From NCBI GenBank assembly GCA_030562195.1, contig JAUJPP010000003.1, forward strand, positions 41,174,602 to 41,238,601: a stretch of 64,000 nucleotides of DNA, in the 5' to 3' direction. Of this stretch, positions 24,897 through 37,951 are shown one piece after another. Each line of letters begins with the position of its first letter. Position 1 is the first letter of the stretch. The stretch comes from Nipponacmea schrenckii. Lineage: Eukaryota; Mollusca; Gastropoda; Lottiidae. The position numbers and the translations under genes are program-made. Below the pieces are notes generated by a model. The model worked only from the letters and a program-made list of their open reading frames with translations. It ran no database searches and was not told the DNA's origin.

Positions 24897-25945
24897 GGTT
24901 GGTAGTAATCTACTATGTCTGAAAAGGTAGAAACACAGTAAAATATCTGACAGGTAGAAACACAAACACTGTGGTTGGTAGTAATCTGCTTTATCTGACA
25001 GAGTAGACACAAAAATACTGTGGTTGGTAGTAATCTACTATATCTGGCAGGGTAGAAATACAAACACTGTGGTTGGTAATAATCTACTATATCTGATAGA
25101 GAAGAAACATGAACACTGTGGTTGGTAGTTATCTACTATATCTGAAAGGTATCAATACAAACACTGTGGTTGGTAGTAATCTACTATATCTGAAAGAGTA
25201 GAAATACAAACACTGTGGTTGGTAGTAATCTACTATATCTGACAGAGTAGAAACATGAACACTGTGGTTGGTAGTAATCTACTATATCTGAAAGAGTAGA
25301 AACAAACACTGTGGTTGGTAGTTATCTACTATATCTGAAAAAGTAGAAATACAAACACTGTGGTTGGTAGTTATCTACTATATCTAAAAAGGTAGAAATA
25401 CAAACACTGTGGTTGGTAGTAATCTACTATATCTGAAAGGTATCAATACAAACACTGTGGTTGGTAGTAATCTACTATATCTGACAGGTAGAAACACAGA
25501 CACTGTGTTGGTTGTAATCTACTATATCTGAAAGGTAGAAACACAAACACTGTGGTTGGTAGTAATCTACTATATCTGACAGAGTAGAAACAGGAAGACT
25601 GTGGTTGGTAGTAATCTACTATATCTGACAGAGTAGACACACACACTGTGGTTGGTAGTAGTCTACTATATCTGACAGATAGAAACACGAAGACTGTGGT
25701 TGGTAGTTATCTACTATATCTGACAGGTAGAAACGCGAAGACTGTGGTTGGTAGTTATCTACTATATCTGACAGAGTAGACACACAAACACTGTGGTTGG
25801 TAGTAATCTACTATATCTGAAAGATAGAAACACGAACACTGTGGTTGGTAGTAATCTACTATATCTGAAAGATAGAAACACGAACACTGTGGTTGGTAGT
25901 AATCTACTATATCTGACAGAAACACAAACACTGTGGCTGTGTTAA
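24897..25945. repeat. 49-bp minisatellite array (about 21 copies)
   Basis: Head-to-tail copies of GTGGTTGGTAGTAATCTACT followed by ATATCTGACAGAGTAGAAAC and ACAAACACT. The word GGTTGGTA recurs at 49-bp steps (25022, 25071, 25120). Minus-strand open frames reading DIVDYYQPQ are satellite translations. Confidence 0.93.
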
Positions 25946-28900
25946 GGTTGGTAAAAAAAGGAAACATATATATTAGAAAGTAATATATCTAGAAGATGAA
26001 TAAACAGGGAAGAACCCAAGGTTCATGTGTTAACGAATCTTCATTTTAATGCTGTTTGTGGAAATGTAAAAAAAACATTGTTCCTTATCAGATACGTTTA
26101 AATATGTTTTATAAAGAACTATTCGAAATAAGAAAAAAAAGGTTTATAAATAGAATTAATCGATCATTACATTATATCACACAAAAGGTGGATTGTGCAT
26201 GAAATGATATATCTACTTGTCCTTGAAACTGAAGGTGATATAGGGCTTAATTCTAACAAATCTAAATGGCATTTTTTAAAAGAAGGAAAAAAAGGATAAG
26301 AGGTACACAGTTCAAACATATAATACATTGAATGGATTGATTTAGACTTTAAATCGATCGTTTCACCCACTACAATACAATAAATAATATAAATTTGTGT
26401 GTGAAACAACACAATTCAAATTCTCAGTCAGAGTGATATCTTGATATATTAAGAATAAGGTCGACCCCCTGTTGTTATGAGTACTTATGTCTAACATGGA
26501 ACACCCCTGATGATAAGTTTTCTGTATGTATTCCTCCAATTGCACAACGTAAAAACATGCAACGATGGTTTTATTTTTATGCTTGTCATTAATTCTGTTA
26601 AAGGTCAATGAACTAGTTCTGTCTACCTCAAGACTTAGGATGTTTGCAGTTTCAATTTGTTGTATAAAAAATAGAAATCTTGAGTACTTTGACTTCTAAC
26701 ATTCTCTAAGTAGTTAATTGAGAATGGATTCAAGTCAATAAAGAAATTTCCAGCATTTTTTTTCAACAATTACAGTTCAACAGAGGAACAAATTGCAAGT
26801 AATACACTGGCTGAAAACGTGCATACTATAAAAACCAAATATAACATCATATCATAATTGATCAAAATTTTCAATTCTGATGTTCTTCTACGACGTTGAA
26901 GGAATGCCTATATACACGACAGTTCGGTCCAGTGATAACAGGACTCAAGTAGCAATCGGGTTATGTTTTGTTTTAATTAATTGCTGATTGTCTACATATG
27001 AGATATGAGCTTATCAAAGATATTTGCAGAAAAGAAGATTGAAACATATATTTTAGTCAGATTAAATTCTAGAATTATGTTCTTGAATAACTTGTCGTAA
27101 ATTGTGTATAGATTTACCGATCTTCGGTTCACATCGTATCAGCACTACTAATTGCCAGTCCCCACAATAAAGGATTTGTGCGTATCACATGGCCAGAATG
27201 TGTATGTTCTTTCTGTTAATTACATATAGTTTTCATGAAAAGGGGTTACATTTTTTATTTATAGATATTTAAGTAAATGTTACCAAGTATTTGTTATTTA
27301 AGTGTTTTATTCTGTTTGATAAGAATAACCTGATTGACCTATGTAAGTTTAAATTGAAGGAGGTTAGCTTTATGATTCATGCTACTGTCTCAAGAGGATG
27401 TTGAACCTTTTTTACACAAATTCCTACTCATTAAACTCAGTTCACTTGTTCAAGTTACCACACGTATATGTATTTTATTACTTCGTTGAAACTTGAACAT
27501 TGACTATCTTTTTATATTCCTATCAGATCTGAATTTATAACATTTCAATTCAAATCGGGTAGTACTTGAATTTTTCTGTTACTGAAACCATAATGGGACT
27601 AATGTTCAGTCCAGGTCTGTTGAATTTAGACAACTTTTTTCTTATTGGTAACTGCATTCATTCCTCAACCTCAAGCATTCTACCTTTCGGCAAATATCCC
27701 AATCAAGTTCAATCATTTGAAGGCGGTCGAAATAATGTGAGAAATATTTGTTTGTATTTGTCACAAAGACATCAGATGTTCTGCAAAGCTTGTCCTAACC
27801 GACTACTGGCCATTTAGTTTAATCGCAATATGTAACATGAGCATCAGCCACATCAGTTTTTTCCATACCATATTACGTATTTCCTTGCCATCAGCCGTTT
27901 TTATCCATAATAATAAGTAGTAAACACATGACTTGTAATACCATTCTCATCTTAGAACCTGACGATGAGATTCAACCTTTTAACAATTCTTATTGCTTTT
28001 TAGATGCTGGTTGAAAGCATCGCCTCAAAACAGGTTTAGACAGACAAGCTTTTTGGTTGTAGTTGTGGTTGTGTAGGATAACATTTCCATTCTTGCTCAA
28101 TATAATGAATAGAATGCTTTGGATACAAATCTTTCGTCATGCTATAAGATTTCTATCAACTTTATGTACAGTATGGATGGGATCTTTCTTGTATAGATTA
28201 GCCATACAAATTGTGCACTCTCTTGTTTCTCAGACATGATATGATGACATGATGGGTCATCGTATAGATACCAACATGTCTGCCAAATTGGGCTTTTGTC
28301 ACGATGAAAATTTCTCAAAACATCTTCATAGGTCATTCTGGGGTCGATAAATATTAAATAACATGAAGTAGACCAAGATTTACTGAAATTACGTTTCTGT
28401 AGTTTTATATCAACAAGATATAATGTACCGGATTCAGTTTAAAAAATAAAGTCTGTAGTGCTTCGGGCTTCTGATTTGTATCAATCTAATGGATTACCAT
28501 CTTCCAATGAAAGATATTTGCTCGTATGTTTTATATGACATCGTTAAAGTGTACTCTTGACTTTGAATGAATTTTTGGTCCAGAATTAGACGAAGGTTTG
28601 AATGATTATTGACTTCTTTTAAAGTACATGCTATAATATGTGTCATTAAGTCTGCACACAGAAATAATTCCTTGGCCTGTACATATGGTTTATTGAGTTA
28701 CAGGATACGCATAAATTCTAGAAAAAATAAAAAAAAACGGTTCACCTTTTTATTGACTTCCGTGTCATATATAGTTATATCTTTACTTCATGTAACTAAT
28801 CTAATTTTCAAGTGTCCCAAAAATAAATAACCCACGTTAAAATAATAAACTTTAATACTCTTGCTAACCATTACTCTTTCTTTAACAAGACACACTCATG

Positions 28901-31900
28901 TCTAAAATAGAGTTAATTTTGGAGATTTCGTGAACACAAATTGTCAAAATACTACTAAATAGTATGCAAATAAAGAAATATTATCGTTGTCTTTTTACCG
29001 TTAAAATTGTCTAAGGTAGAAACAGTGATATCTGTCCAAACATTCTCCCACGTCGCTTTACGTCACAGAAAGATTTTTTTTAATGAAAAGATTGACATTT
29101 AAAAGCACTCTATGCGATAGGACTGATCATTTTACTGTTTGATATAGACAGGGGAGAGCTTAAAAAATGTTTATAGACAATAAATCTATTGATAAAACTG
29201 TTGTTAAATGAAATTATTACATAATAAGGTCATGGATCAAAATGAAAATGATATTAAAGGGATTATTAATAGGTTTAACCGATTTGCACCATTCTACTTT
29301 TAAGTTAAAACTCTTTAGACATTACACTATCAGCAACTGTTTGCGACTGTGAAATTTTCATCAAATTTCATACGGTTAAGACTGTAAATATTAATTTGTA
29401 GTAACGCCACTTTCAAGACCAATAAGTCTATCTGGTATTAACTTCAGTGAAAACTTTTTACAGAAACTATGACAATTCACGACATGGAACCACTTTCTTT
29501 ACAATCCGAATAGGACAGGTACTTTTCTTAAAATTATGAAACGTTGTGACTTTAATGAATATATAGATCTAAGTACAGTATATATATAAAGGTAAAAACT
29601 GTCGGGACATGGTATAAATACCTCAACATATCATGTCAAAATACTGTAACTTTCTCATCTAGTTAACTACAAAAATCTGAAGATAATAGGTATGTGTTGG
29701 ATTGTGAATTATTTGAAGAGAAATGAAGACAAATGGAAGTATTTACAATACAACTGACTTGTTGATATTGTTTGAGTAAAGTTTAAATGTCGATTTCAAT
29801 ATCAAATTTACATGAGATTAGTAGTAAGAATTCAGGTATTTGATAGAAAAAAGGGGTGTATTACTATTGACAATACAATGGTATATCAGGCACTGATGTC
29901 TTTATAATACATGAATAATTTACTAATGTTCTTATTAACCTCAATTATTTCTCTATTTATACTCATTTGTTGAAGAGAGATTTACTCACAGGTGAAATAA
30001 TTGCCTACACCAAAATTTGTACTGCGACTCAAGGCAGTCATTACCATTCAATGTTTTTACAAATGACAAAAGCTATGCATTATTTGCTTACTTGCATAAG
30101 TATGTCTTGCACCTTCTTATGCAAATGATATCCGTTCATTCCACACGTTTCTCTCTTTAAATACAAATGAATTTTCCTTTCTTGTACTAAAGTCCACTGT
30201 TAAATGTAAATGGAATTTCTTGTCTTCTTTACATAACACCCGTTTCTCTTACATTTAAAATTAAATTCTTACACCTTATTCACATTACTACTGTAAATGA
30301 AATTCAATTCGTGATGTTTATAATTTCGTCCTTGATTCATTAATATTAGTAATGATAATAAACTCTTTATTTTACATGGAGTTGGATCCAAAAAAAAAAA
30401 CAAAACAAAACAAAAAAAAAAAAAAAAAAAACAAAGACATGGTCCTGTCTAACAATTAGCCCATGCCGACAATACCATGATGATAATGAAAAAAAAAGTT
30501 TATAGACACTTTTCATGGAGTGTTATTGAATAAAGGACTTGACTAAATGCCACTCATCTCAACTAGTGTATCAAGTACAGTATATATTGTGATAAAGATT
30601 TAATAGTACTTGGTATTTATTAAGGGGGTTATATATCGTGACGTTCTATATTTAACACCTATCATACAATAAATACTACCTCAATTTCACATATTTCATA
30701 CAGATAATTCAACCACTTCGTCATTGCCATTTTGTACCGTATTCAACTCTTAAAATAATTGTTTACAGAAGCTTCTTAAAATATGGAAATATGTTCTCCT
30801 TTTTTACGAAATTACACATAAAGTATATACATACAAGACTTTTTAGGTCGTATTAGGTGAAAAAATGTATAATTTTCCGATTGACTGAAAGGAGAAAAAA
30901 GGTAGCTATTTTAGTCACATTTTATATACAAGTAGGCCTATAGTTCAATGTTTTATCGTCAGTGGAGAAAAATGGTCAGAGATCTTTAATGCATTAAATA
31001 GACTACAATGTGTGGATTATATGCGTTAAAAACACTCTCAAATACTTTGTGATGTGTTGCAGAAAACATACAGGTGGAAAACCAAATTGGTTTACACAAG
31101 TCTGGCAAAGGTTCCAAGAGCATGGAGTTCCTTCCCTTAGATTACGACAAAGTTTAAAATGATAATTATGCAGAAAAGAGTGTTCTATTTTTAAAATTTA
31201 TCACATATACTATATATGACCAATCTTAAGAAGACCTCACAGGATTTATTTGCAAATAAATGAGTTTTACACTTTTTACACATTTCTTTATATTTACATA
31301 ATATTGTGAATTGGTCATATAATGTTATCTCCCTTTATTTAGAAATCTGTTTCTATGCCACTTTCTTTCCGGCGAACATATCTGTCCCTTCCCTTACATC
31401 TAATGATCATGATCACCTTCATTCTTTACATGGAAGATTCAGTGACATTGTCTGTACTGCATTTTGATCGGATATGCTTAGGTCAGTTTATGCTGACATT
31501 AAGTCATAATAACGATATATATCCTACCATTGTATTGGCGAAATATAAAATACCCAGATTCCATGATGATTCAAATTTCATAAAAAAAAAAATAGTTATA
31601 AATACAAGGATATTTGATAGACCTTAATTTTATCATTTATATAATAATATAGAACATAAGCCAATATGGAGACTTCATAAAGGATTCCAAAAAGACAATC
31701 ACTTCGAGTAAACTATGTACCAATAACATCTCTTCGTTTTAATCGTAAGTGCTCAAAAAAACATTTCGAATAGTGTGATATGCAGATTGAAAAAGTAAGA
31801 TATGCCTATTGCACACAATCGCATTATTCTTATTATGTATTTGTAAGTATTTCAATCGAGATTGTTATGCAAGTTAACATCAAAACAACAGCTTTTTACG

Positions 31901-32114
31901 GAAAATTCAATTTTAAAAAAGTGCTTTTCACGGGTTTTGAAAAAGACAATGTGGTATGTAACAATATTGAAGTATTTAATACCGTTGGTATATGAAAGAC
32001 TTTTGGTGGAACTTTCTGTGACATATTGGACAGTTTATGAGTCATTAAAAGTACATAATGTTTACGTCTGCGTTTGCAATGCAAGGCTTCTTAACATTTT
32101 TCACGATTCTTAAG
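25946..32114. other. Long non-coding stretch, no gene seen
   Basis: About 6 kb of AT-rich DNA with only short unrelated open frames on either strand. An A-rich tract lies at 30390-30435. No exon chain, tRNA or complete mobile element was recognised. Confidence 0.55.
30390..30435. repeat. A-rich low-complexity tract
   Basis: Runs of A broken by single C (CAAAACAAAAC). It could be a retroposon tail, but no head was found upstream. Confidence 0.8.
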
Positions 32115-32280
32115 TAATATAAACCAGCTCAAGAACATACCACACAGAATTGTGGTTCGTAAGATTATAGGCTATAATCCGTTTCAAGTTTAAATAATAG
32201 TTATATTATATTCCAACTTAAGAACACGTCATGATTAGGCTCTCAAGTTTTATATACAAGCTAAATCAAGGCTTTAAATT
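32115..32280. repeat. 44-bp minisatellite, decayed left units
   Basis: Degenerate matches to the later unit: GCTCAAGAACATACCACA and AACTTAAGAACACGTCATGA, each followed by a TTATAT-rich segment. They show that the array once extended left of the SINE at 32281. Confidence 0.55.
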
Positions 32281-32565
32281 ATATTGGCTCAGTGAGTTAG
32301 ACGCTTGTTCGCAAACCTGAGGGTCCAGGGTTCGATCTCGGCAAATGTCGAATGAACTTTCGTATTTTCAGCCAGTTTTACCCTCGTCAGTTAGGGACTG
32401 GCATGGAAAAAGTTGATAATTCGTGAGACCTGGTCGTGTCGAATGACAAGGTGGTGAAACAACTTACTGTTAGAAAAGTAGAAGACCTGAAAAGGAACAA
32501 GAAAAAAAAAATGTTTAAAAAAAACATTGGTTTTCAACACACACACACACACAAATAATGTTCTT
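32281..32565 (+). mobile_element. tRNA-derived SINE
   Basis: The head is tRNA-like: an A-box-like TGGCTCAGTGAG (32285-32296) and a B-box-like GGTTCGATCTC (32329-32339) at tRNA spacing, which are RNA polymerase III promoter elements. A body without an open frame follows, then A-rich runs (near 32500) and a CA microsatellite (about 32537-32553) that may mark the 3' end. A related copy is at 24680. It is unlikely to be a functional tRNA gene, because the acceptor-stem ends do not pair. Confidence 0.65.
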
Positions 32566-32879
32566 TTAGGTATCTGCAATATTCTTAAGTTATATATTCT
32601 GGCTTAAAGAGATACTATCCCTTAGGTTTTGATTTCTCAAGATTCATTCTTTATGGACTTAAATAAGTACAATTTTTTGTTTTATTCTAAGAGTAAGTGT
32701 ACCTTTAAAGTGACAGATTTGTTCGACATATCGTATCTTAGTCTCTCTATGGTATTTTCACAATAATAGTCGAAAGTTGAGCCTTCGAACTATTAAGTTT
32801 CTGAGAGTAACGATAACGACTTTTCGTCAGCCCCCGCCATATATGGAAGAGACATATATATAAAACAAGAATATAGATT

Positions 32880-33910
32880 TTTTAGTTTGATTTAGACATT
32901 TATCATAGCTTGAGAACAAGACAAATCACGATTTCTTAGTTTTTGACTCTAAAAAATAAGACAAATCATGGTTTCCAGGTTACATGTACTAACTTAAGAT
33001 CACACTAAATCTTGGTTTCCATGTTATTTATAGCAGCCGAAGAATGCGCCAAATGATGGTTCCTTAATTATACTAACTTAAGAACACAGTAAATCATGGT
33101 TTCCAAGTTATATAATACTAAATTAGGAACACACTAAATCATGGTTTCCAGGTTATATATACTCACTTAAAAACACACTAAATCATGGTTTCCAGGTTAT
33201 ATATACTAACTTAAGAACACACTAAACCATGGTTTCCAGGTTATATATACTAACTTAAGAACACACTAAATCATGGTTTCCAGGTTATATATACTAACTT
33301 AAGAACACACTAAATCATGGTTTCCAGGTTATATACTACTAATTTAAGAACACGCTAATACACGGTTTCCAGGTTAATGTACTAACTTAAGAACACACTA
33401 AATCATGGTTTCCAGGTTATATACTACTAATTTAAGTACACGCTAATACACGGTTTCCAGGTTAATGTACTAACTTAAGAACACACTAAACCATGGTTTC
33501 CAGGTTATATATACTAACTTAAGAACACAATAAATCATGGTTTCCAGGTTATATATAGGCCTACTAACTTAAGAACACAATAAAGCGTGATTTCCAGGTT
33601 ATATATACTAACTTAAGAGCACAGTAAATCATGTTTTCCAGGTTATCTATAACAGCTAAAGAATGTACCAAATCATTGTTCCAAAGTTATATATACTAGC
33701 TAAAGAATTTGCCCAATCATGGTTCTGATGTTATATATACTAGCTAAAGAATGTGTCTAATCATGGTTCAAAAGTTATTTATAATAGCTAAAGTATAAAT
33801 CTTGTTTCCAAAGTTACAGAATATATATATGGTAATATATACAGAACAGGCAAAATCTTTGTTCCCAAAGTATTTATACTAATAAAGGACACGTCAAATC
33901 ATGTCTTCTT
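32880..33910. repeat. 44-bp minisatellite array
   Basis: Best copies at 33090-33600 read AACTTAAGAACACACTAAAT, CATGGTTTCCAGGTTATATA, TACT (44 bp). Units decay outward on both sides into GCTAAAGAATGTGCC variants, the usual pattern of an array homogenised at its centre. Confidence 0.9.
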
Positions 33911-36900
33911 GGTGAAATAGCTGGCCAATTAATTATAATTTCGTTTGTATTCACATTATCTATATTCATCAAAATAATCACTGGAAATGATAGGATGTAC
34001 CTCAACATGCCAACATCACAGTTAATTTATCTGAATATCCATGTAGTGTGTTTGGCATGTTCACGTCAAATTATGTATACTTTCATTATAAAGTTGCCAT
34101 AGGCTTGCAAAATCATAATTAAAGAATTCTATTAAACAACCAGATCGTTTATGCGATCAAGCTAAAATCATACTCATATTACATGTACTTCATTACCTTA
34201 AACGATCAATGTAGTTTAGATATAAAATGTACTTTTAATTATTGTTAATAATGTCAGTCCAGTTATAGACATAAGTGTAAGTTGTACAGGCATACCGTCA
34301 ATTACACAACGTTTCAACAATTTGAATTGTCATCAATGAAATGAAGAGAAAATGTTAACCTAATGATGACAATACCAATGCTTGAAACGTTGTGTTTGTC
34401 ACGTGACCATTTTATAAAACCATGTAAATTAGGCTATCTGAACGCACGGGAAACATGGGAAATAGACAACATAATAAAACATACCCACCGTTATGTCCAT
34501 AGTATATATAAATGAAAGATTACCGAAACGTGTTATGTTGAGGTCCAATGCAAAACATTTGTATGTTTATAGGTTTGAAAGTCAGAGAGTTTGGACTTTT
34601 TGCAGAAGCCGACAAGCTGTTGGGATTGTAAACATTTTATCACCGATTTCATTCGAATGAATATTTCTCTTTATATACACTAAATTCATATTTCGACGCT
34701 GGATTTGTGGTACTGTTTTAACTTATCGTCTCTTTTTACGCCAAAGTTGAGCATTTTGTAGCACAGCTTCCAGTTCACTCAATTTAATTGGCATTTAATG
34801 AGGTTTGGCTTACACCATTTGAGTTATCAAGATATAGCCCTCGGGATAGCTAACCGATTTAGAAGCCATGGATATTTTGATGGTATAGAGCTGAAGTGTT
34901 CTAAAAAACAAACGTATTATCAAATGTTGACATTGTTTGTGTGTTATTAGCATCCCAAAATTCAGGTTTTTTTTTATATTAATGCTCGTATAGACTTAAC
35001 TTCATTTTTCTACTTCTTCACATCGTAATAAAAACCCTAACCTTTCGTTTGTCTTAAACATATTTTTGTCTACTTTCGATTCTGGATATCTTTTCGCAGA
35101 TCATAGTTCATATAGGCAATGTTTGAGCAGTTAAAAAGACACTTGTACGAGTGACGAAACCTTTTGAAGCTCTGATCTAGCAGTCAACTGAGGAAATTAC
35201 ACTGTGCGTGAAAATCTTATTAATAAGGACTTTCATCGGATACTAATTATGAATCAAATTAGTAAGGCTTTGTAGATAATTGCTTTAATTTCATTTTCCA
35301 TTATTCGATGGAGATCTGTCTAATGCAGTTAATGTATAATTATTTTGGTGTTGACCTTTCAAGATAAGTTAACCGTATGTGATAGAGAAAGTCAGGGGAA
35401 TTTTAAATATGTCTTAATCGATGTCTCTAAAATAGACATTTACTTTATATAGAGTTACACTGTCAGGGGACATGAGTGCCCTTGCTCTCTCTTGGCCGAT
35501 ATTTCCTGTTTTTCTCAAAGGATGCCATGTAGCCACGTTCTAGAACGTTCAAGATGTTAAATTTGATTGTTCTCAGATTTTAAAGCTCTGTTTTAGTCAG
35601 CAGAATGATGTTAAACACCTACCGTAAATCTGTTGTATTGTATAATTTTATAATCATTTGAAGGCGTCGACAAGTGGGTGGAAAATATAATTAGCCCATA
35701 ATTGTTTCTTTTTTTTTATTTGTTGAATTGTTACTCATGTAATTCTGATAATGTGTATCTCATGTAACACAGAGACACCAATGATAATCCATTTTGTTTT
35801 AGAAATTTAGAATTTACGTAGTGTGTTTGTTCTGCTCGTTTATAGATAACATATCTGTGCAACAAGTTCAACATATAGATCAACACTGAACAACAAGCCA
35901 TATATTGTCAAACTACCAAACCTAGAAGTACCCGTGACTCTTCTTGTGACAGCAATGGTTTCCAATTACATCGTCTTGCATTGCTGGATAATTTCTGTTG
36001 TCCAATTTACATATCTCTTGGTGGTTGGAGGTGAATTTGCTTTAAGATGTTTTCTTTCCTATACAATAACGTGAAACTATCTTAACCTTGTCATGATGTC
36101 GGCACTTTATTCCCCATGGAGTATGATTATGAAATTTGATTTGAATTATTGATGGTGTTCGTGGACAGTCGTGGAGTTTAGATTGTTATATATTACTATA
36201 GTGGACTGTCTAGCTAATGTAGCTACCGATACTACTTCCGCTTATCAATAGTGGACGGAAGTGGCAGGGAAATTGATTTGATTCGCATCATTAGTAATGC
36301 AAGAACCTAATTCCAGAAAGGTATTTATTGGCATAAATGTGAAGTATTAAGTTTTATTTCAACAATGCGATAAATTGCGATATTAATCATTGGGGACTAT
36401 GGGAACCTTAATGCAACCTATTAACTTCTCAATGGATGCATTGTATATCAATTGCTGTTAGTAGTGTTATAACTGATCTGCAGTTTGAGAGAATTTCTAT
36501 GTGTTTAAACAGAGCATATACTTTGATCCCAAGAATGGGTTTGTATATACATGTATACAAAAAGTTTGGTATCTTTAAAACTTAAAAATATAGACCATAA
36601 TGTTGATACATAAACTCCACAACTTGTATCGGTAAATAAACCATAGAAGAACTGTACGTCATATTATTGATTTAATATCAGTTTACACTGAATATGTTTG
36701 ATGTCTATTATGTGAGCATAATATTGGAGTTGACTTTTATTTGAATATAATGTAGATGTATACAATACTATTCTCCAGCTATTGTCAAGATATTCTGAGA
36801 AAGGAAAACTCATTAGAGAACAATAGGGAGTTACTTTTAAATTTGCTTCGTTTGTGAGAACTCGCCACCGGGGGTCGAGACAAATGATAATCATCACGAA

Positions 36901-37085
36901 CATTGTTGACGCTAGCGGATGGAGAGAAAGATAATTGTAGACGTGGATGGCATGATGATAGTTTTTAACTTTCTCGTTTGGAGTTGTTGGTGAATCCTAT
37001 CGTCCTTAACTTCCTATTACATTTCTTCAATTCCCAATATTTAATATAAGTATTCGTATTCTAAAGAGTAACCTTATTCTTTGAT
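33911..37085. other. Non-coding stretch, no gene seen
   Basis: AT-rich DNA with one notable hairpin (34304-34395). No protein-coding or RNA gene recognised. Confidence 0.55.
34304..34395. repeat. Nested inverted repeat (hairpin, 92 bp)
   Basis: ACACAACGTTTCAA (34304-34317) pairs perfectly with TTGAAACGTTGTGT (34382-34395). Inside it ATTGTCATCA (34326-34335) pairs perfectly with TGATGACAAT (34364-34373). It could be the palindromic end of a mobile element or a structured RNA; its role is not known. Confidence 0.75.
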
Positions 37086-37951
37086 AATGATACAGAAGTA
37101 TCATGATAATGATGGTAAAATACAGTAGAATTGGAATTCAGGGTCATGACAGTGATGGTAAAATACAATAGAATTGGAATTCAAGGTCATGACAATGATG
37201 ATAAAATACAGTAGAATTGGAATTCAGGGTCATGCCAATGATGGTAAAATACAGTAGATTTGTAATTCGGGGTTATGACAATGATGGTAAAATACAGTAG
37301 AATGGGAATTCGGTCTCATGATAATGATGATAATACAGTAGAATTAGAATGTCAGTATCATGATTATGATAATGGTAATACACTAAAATTAGAACCAAGA
37401 CCCGTGATGTTGATAGTAATTTAGTAGAATCAGAATTAATTCAATGATAACGATGGTAAAATAGTAGAATCAGAATAAGGTATGATAATAAAAGTAATAC
37501 GAATAGTAGAATAGAATCAGAATTTAGGATCATAGTAATCAGGATAAAACATTAGAAGCAGAAGTAGGTATCATGATAATGATGGTAAAGCAGTAGCATG
37601 AGAATCCAATGATATGATAATGATGGTGATACTGAAGAATCCAAATTCGGTATCATAATAATGAAGGTTAAGCAGTAGAATTAGAATCCAATGATATGAT
37701 AATTATGGTGATACTGTAGAATGAGAATTCGGATTCATGATAATGATGGTAAAGCAGTAGAATGAGAATCCAATGATATGATAATGATGGTGATACTGAA
37801 GAATCCAAATTCGGTATCATAATAATGAAGGTAAAGCAGTAGAATGAGGATCCAATAATATGATAATTCGGTATCATGATAATGATGATAGCACTGTAGA
37901 GTCAGAATTCGCAGTTATGATAATGGTGGTAATACAGTATAATCAGAGTCC
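37086..37951. repeat. 43-bp minisatellite array, left part
   Basis: Units of ATGATAATGATGGTAAAATA, CAGTAGAATTGGAATTC, GGGTC; the word GGTAAAATAC recurs at 43-bp steps (37114, 37157). Copies are regular at first and irregular after about 37330. Resumes after the element at 37952-39362. Confidence 0.85.

Noticed and set aside
24842..25967. Minus-strand frames with DIVDYYQPQ repeats
   Set aside because: Translation of the 49-bp minisatellite.
32281..32345. Functional tRNA gene
   Set aside because: A- and B-box-like words are present but acceptor-stem pairing is lacking and the sequence continues into a SINE body; a related copy exists at 24680.
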